The notes under the pieces: generated by a model
Told to the model about the DNA's origin: nothing
The model's database searches: none
What the model saw: only the letters and a program-made list of their open reading frames with translations
Shown here: positions 16,012 through 18,516 of the stretch, in pieces
Layout of the letters: every line of letters starts with the position of its first letter
Position numbering within the stretch: position 1 is the first letter of the stretch
Assembly: GCA_903917305.1 (NCBI GenBank)
Contig: CAIXAA010000104.1
Span: 1 to 18,516, forward strand
Reading direction: 5' to 3'
Length of the DNA stretch: 18,516 bases
Origin: an uncultured Myxococcales bacterium
GTDB lineage: Bacteria > Myxococcota_A > UBA9042
Translations under genes and position numbers: made by a program

Positions 16012-16511
16012 TAGGGCACCGCGATCCGGCCGGGCGCGTCGCTGGCGCCGACCTTCGTGTGGCAATTCGCGCAATCTCCGCTGTATTGCGGCGTCTTCAT
16101 GTCGCGCGTCGCGCCTTTGTAGGTGATGCGCGCCGTGTACGGCTTGGGCAGCGTGTGGCCCTGGCTGATGAAGAAGTTGCCGGCGGAGTTGGATGTGGCG
16201 CTGAGCGCGATGTTGCCGTCCTTGTCCAGGATGTCGACCTTCACGCCGCTGACGCCGCCGCACAGGTCCGACTCGTGCTGGCCGGCGTAGACGGTGCCGG
16301 CGACGAGGAACTGCGGGCCTTCGCCCTGGCCGTGGCAGTTGATGCAGCTGGTGCCGGGCTGCATGACGTCGCTGCCGTCCGTGCCGCCCTGCCACTGCTG
16401 GCCGCTGGCGCAGACGCTGGTCGCGACGGTGGCCAGGTTGCCGGTCTGGCAGGCGCTGAGGAGGACGAGGAAAGGGAGGCTGGAAAGAAGCAGGAAACGA
16501 CTGGCGGGCAT
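16011..16511 (-). CDS. Diheme c-type cytochrome-like lipoprotein
   Basis: 166 residues from ATG at 16511, with GGAG (16520-16517) five bases upstream. A hydrophobic signal ends in LLSAC, with Cys21 the predicted lipid-modified residue. Two c-type heme motifs are present: CINCH (56-60) and CANCH (147-151). The 86 residues between them look like a beta sandwich (VAGTVYAG, GVKVDILDKDGN, SATSNSAGNFFI), similar to carboxypeptidase-regulatory or Cna-B folds. Extra Cys residues at 34 and 84 could form a disulfide. The expected location is the periplasmic face of a membrane, with a role in electron transfer or redox sensing. No partner oxidoreductase is encoded nearby. It lies 95 bp downstream of the deaminase gene; that gap shows no clear promoter. 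Confidence 0.82.
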   Translation of the reverse strand: MPASRFLLLSSLPFLVLLSACQTGNLATVATSVCASGQQWQGGTDGSDVMQPGTSCINCHGQGEGPQFLVAGTVYAGQHESDLCGGVSGVKVDILDKDGNIALSATSNSAGNFFISQGHTLPKPYTARITYKGATRDMKTPQYSGDCANCHTKVGASDAPGRIAVP

Positions 16512-16606
16512 GGATGCTCCATGAGGATGGGGTTGACGAGACCACTGTGCGGATCTCGAGCCGGTGGATCAAGCCAAGGTTCGCCGACCACACATTTGTT
16601 AACAGA

Positions 16607-17101
16607 CTAGGATTCGGAGGCCGCCGCGAGATCGAGGCGCGGGTCCTTGGGGCCTTCCACCTTCTGCGTCTCGACGCCGTGGGCATCGAGGTACGACATG
16701 CCGTTGGCACCGCCGTAGCCGCCATCGACGATGATGACGCGGGCAATCCCGGCGTGGTGGATGAGCTTGGCGCACATGATGCACGGCTCCCCAGTGACGA
16801 TGAGCCAGGCGCCCTCGGTGGCGACGCCGCTGGCGGCCGCGTTGCAGATGACGTTCATCTCCGCGTGATGACAGCCGATCTCCGTACGCTCGCCGCTGGG
16901 AACGCCCATCGTGTCGCGCAGGCAGACGTCGCCGCCGCACAATTCGCCGCCGCCGCGGGGCCCGCCGTTGTAGCCATCCATCAGGATGACATTGCGGCGG
17001 GGATTCAGGAGCAATGCCCCGAATTTGCGGCGCGGGCAGTTGGACGCCTTGGAGAGGGCGAGGCATTGCTCGATGCGGATTCGCAGGTGTTTTTCTTTCA
17101 T
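16607..17101 (-). CDS. dCMP-deaminase-family zinc deaminase
   Basis: 164 residues from ATG at 17101. The cytidine/deoxycytidylate deaminase zinc site is complete: His79 and Glu81 (CHHAEMN) with Cys107 and Cys110 (GEPCIMC). Other traits point to the dCMP deaminase branch: RRKFGALLL near residue 24, DGYNGGPRG near 42, a Cys pair (55, 60), and PSGERTE just before the HAE motif. dCMP deaminases convert dCMP to dUMP, feeding dTMP synthesis. The start codon overlaps the TGA of the upstream M32 peptidase gene (ATGA at 17101-17098), so translation is probably coupled. The C-terminal 25 or so residues are a family-atypical charged tail. The exact substrate (dCMP, dCTP or other) cannot be decided from sequence. 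Confidence 0.9.
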   Translation of the reverse strand: MKEKHLRIRIEQCLALSKASNCPRRKFGALLLNPRRNVILMDGYNGGPRGGGELCGGDVCLRDTMGVPSGERTEIGCHHAEMNVICNAAASGVATEGAWLIVTGEPCIMCAKLIHHAGIARVIIVDGGYGGANGMSYLDAHGVETQKVEGPKDPRLDLAAASES

Positions 17102-18516
17102 GCCAACCTGTACAAGCGGCTGTACTTCGCCTCGGCGTAGGCGATGAAGTGTTCCGGATTCAGCACTTCCCCTGTCGCGCGCCGCGCCAGTTCGTCCGTC
17201 AGGAACACCGATCCATGCCGGTGGATCTTCTCGCGCAGCCAGCCCAGCAGCGGCTGCGGATCGCCCGCCGCCAGCCCCGCCTCGATGCCCGGCACGTCCT
17301 GGCGCGCCCTGCGCATGAACTGCGCGGCGTAGAGCGCGCCCAGCGTGTAACTTGGGAAATAGCCGAACATTCCGCCCGACCAGTGCACGTCCTGCATCAG
17401 CCCGAGCGCGTCGTCCGGCGGCGTGATCCCCAGGTATTCCTGCATCTTGGCATTCCAGACCGCGGGCAGCTCCGCGACCTGGATCTTGCCGGCGAACAGG
17501 TCGCGCTCGATCTCGTAGCGCAGGATGACGTGCAGCGGGTAGGTCAGCTCGTCGGCCTCCACGCGGATGAAGTTCTCGAAATCCACCAGGTTCAGGCCAA
17601 AGACGAAGTCGTCCAGCGACACGTCCGCCAGGAACTTGTACGCCGCCTGCAGGCGCGGATAGTGGTATTGCCAAAAGGGCTTGTTCTGGCCGATCTGCTT
17701 TTCCCACAACAGCGACTGGCTCTCGTGGATGCCCATGGAGCGGGCGCGCGACACCGGCTGGTCGCCCAGCTCCGCCGGACGGCCCTGCTCGTAGAGCGCG
17801 TGGCCGGTCTCGTGGATCATGCCGGTCAGCGAACCGACAAAGGAATCCTCGTTGTAGCGCGTGGTGATGCGCACGTCGGTCGGACCCGCGCCGCCGCAGA
17901 ACGGATGCACGCTGGTGTCGAGACGGCCGCACTCGAAGTCGTAACCCATGGAGCGCACGATGCTTTCACCGACCTCGCGCTGCTGCGCCGCCGGCACGTG
18001 CGCCCCCAGCCAGGAGACATCGCACGGCAGGTCCGCCGCCTTGACGCGCTTCAGGAACGGAATCAGGAAGGCTTTCAAGCGGTCAAAGACCGGGTCCAGG
18101 CGCGCCATCGTCATGTCGGGCTCGAACTCGTCGAGCAGGACGTCGTACGCCGGCTTGCTGGGATCGACCGCCGCCGCGCGCTGCTTGGCCAGCGCCACGA
18201 GGTGCTCGAGCACCGGCTGGAACTTGGAGAAATCCTTGGCCTTGCGCGCGTGCACCCACACCTCGTGGCCGCGCACGGTCGCCTCGCCCCATGCGCGCAC
18301 GAGATCCGCCGGAATGCGCGACGCCCGCCGCTGATCCCGCAGTGCTTCTCGGATGTTGGCGCGCTGCACGTCATCCAGGGTGCCATCCTTGGCCAGCTCC
18401 CCCAGCAAGGCGGCGAACTGCGGATCTACCTGGCGTTCATGGGCGAGGACCGACAGCGTCGCGATCTGGCGACCGCGGGCCTGGACGGCGCCGGGCGGCA
18501 TGACGATCTCCTGGTC
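17098..18516 (-). CDS. M32 family metallocarboxypeptidase (Taq type), 5' end outside window
   Basis: The open frame runs to the window edge; 472 residues are visible, and the family is about 500 long, so little is missing. The visible start DQEIVMPPGA matches the family's N-terminal WDQE..MPPG motif, so the ATG at 18501 is internal and not the true start. The zinc motif HETGH lies at 17814-17800. Other M32 motifs are HPFCGG and DVRITTRY before it, and MGIHESQSLLWE after it. The enzyme is a cytosolic, helical carboxypeptidase that removes most C-terminal residues except proline and acidic ones. Its stop codon overlaps the deaminase start by 4 bp. It forms a leftward unit with the deaminase gene and perhaps the diheme lipoprotein gene. 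Confidence 0.95.
   Translation of the reverse strand, partial: DQEIVMPPGAVQARGRQIATLSVLAHERQVDPQFAALLGELAKDGTLDDVQRANIREALRDQRRASRIPADLVRAWGEATVRGHEVWVHARKAKDFSKFQPVLEHLVALAKQRAAAVDPSKPAYDVLLDEFEPDMTMARLDPVFDRLKAFLIPFLKRVKAADLPCDVSWLGAHVPAAQQREVGESIVRSMGYDFECGRLDTSVHPFCGGAGPTDVRITTRYNEDSFVGSLTGMIHETGHALYEQGRPAELGDQPVSRARSMGIHESQSLLWEKQIGQNKPFWQYHYPRLQAAYKFLADVSLDDFVFGLNLVDFENFIRVEADELTYPLHVILRYEIERDLFAGKIQVAELPAVWNAKMQEYLGITPPDDALGLMQDVHWSGGMFGYFPSYTLGALYAAQFMRRARQDVPGIEAGLAAGDPQPLLGWLREKIHRHGSVFLTDELARRATGEVLNPEHFIAYAEAKYSRLYRLA

Noticed and set aside
15328..17101. An antiphage defence island built on the kinase and deaminase genes
   Set aside because: No nuclease, integrase, toxin or other defence gene is present. 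Both genes are embedded in housekeeping-type units, so only the loose resemblance is reported.

Overview
The window is GC-rich DNA from a bacterium with a double membrane. It encodes several lipoproteins, a signal-peptide-bearing protein with an apparent outer-membrane-type domain, a diheme c-type lipoprotein, a large IPT/TIG surface lipoprotein with a cysteine-rich segment, and a membrane-anchored eukaryote-like Ser/Thr kinase. This mix is typical of Myxococcota and related former Deltaproteobacteria. The assignment is an inference from gene content; there is no rRNA or other phylogenetic marker. I see twelve protein-coding genes, no RNA genes, no insertion sequence and no CRISPR array.

Layout. 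1-784 (+) is the 3' end of an ABC-F ATPase gene (uup-like). 890-1069 (+) encodes a 59-residue, very basic protein. The next block reads leftward: pepP (Xaa-Pro aminopeptidase), a Ser/Thr kinase with one transmembrane helix and a long Lys/Pro/Ala repeat tail, and apaG, whose start codon overlaps the kinase stop codon. From a divergent region at about 5.7-5.9 kb the + strand carries a Pro-rich lipoprotein, an SppA-type S49 protease fused to an N-terminal exported domain, a 1420-residue IPT/TIG lipoprotein, a YgfZ-like folate-binding protein and a small P-loop nucleotide-kinase-like protein (the last two overlap by 4 bp). The right end reads leftward again: an M32 carboxypeptidase (5' end outside the window) overlapping a dCMP-deaminase-family gene by 4 bp, then a diheme c-type lipoprotein.

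The least ordinary non-coding signal is a pair of inverted copies of one intergenic element, at 1110-1164 and 15907-15961, nearly 15 kb apart. They share a 40-bp exact core that folds into a strong hairpin. Each copy lies between convergent genes. Each is preceded by a second, CAGAA/TTCTG-type hairpin that begins in or next to the stop codon of the gene reading in the repeat's direction. This looks like a dispersed 3'-end element.

Functional themes are envelope proteins and proteolysis (lipoproteins, SppA fusion, PepP, M32 peptidase), signalling (kinase) and small-molecule housekeeping (YgfZ, P-loop kinase, deaminase, ApaG). The P-loop kinase and the deaminase resemble the two halves of fused kinase-deaminase proteins known elsewhere, but here they are separate convergent genes. 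I do not see a compelling new multi-gene system.
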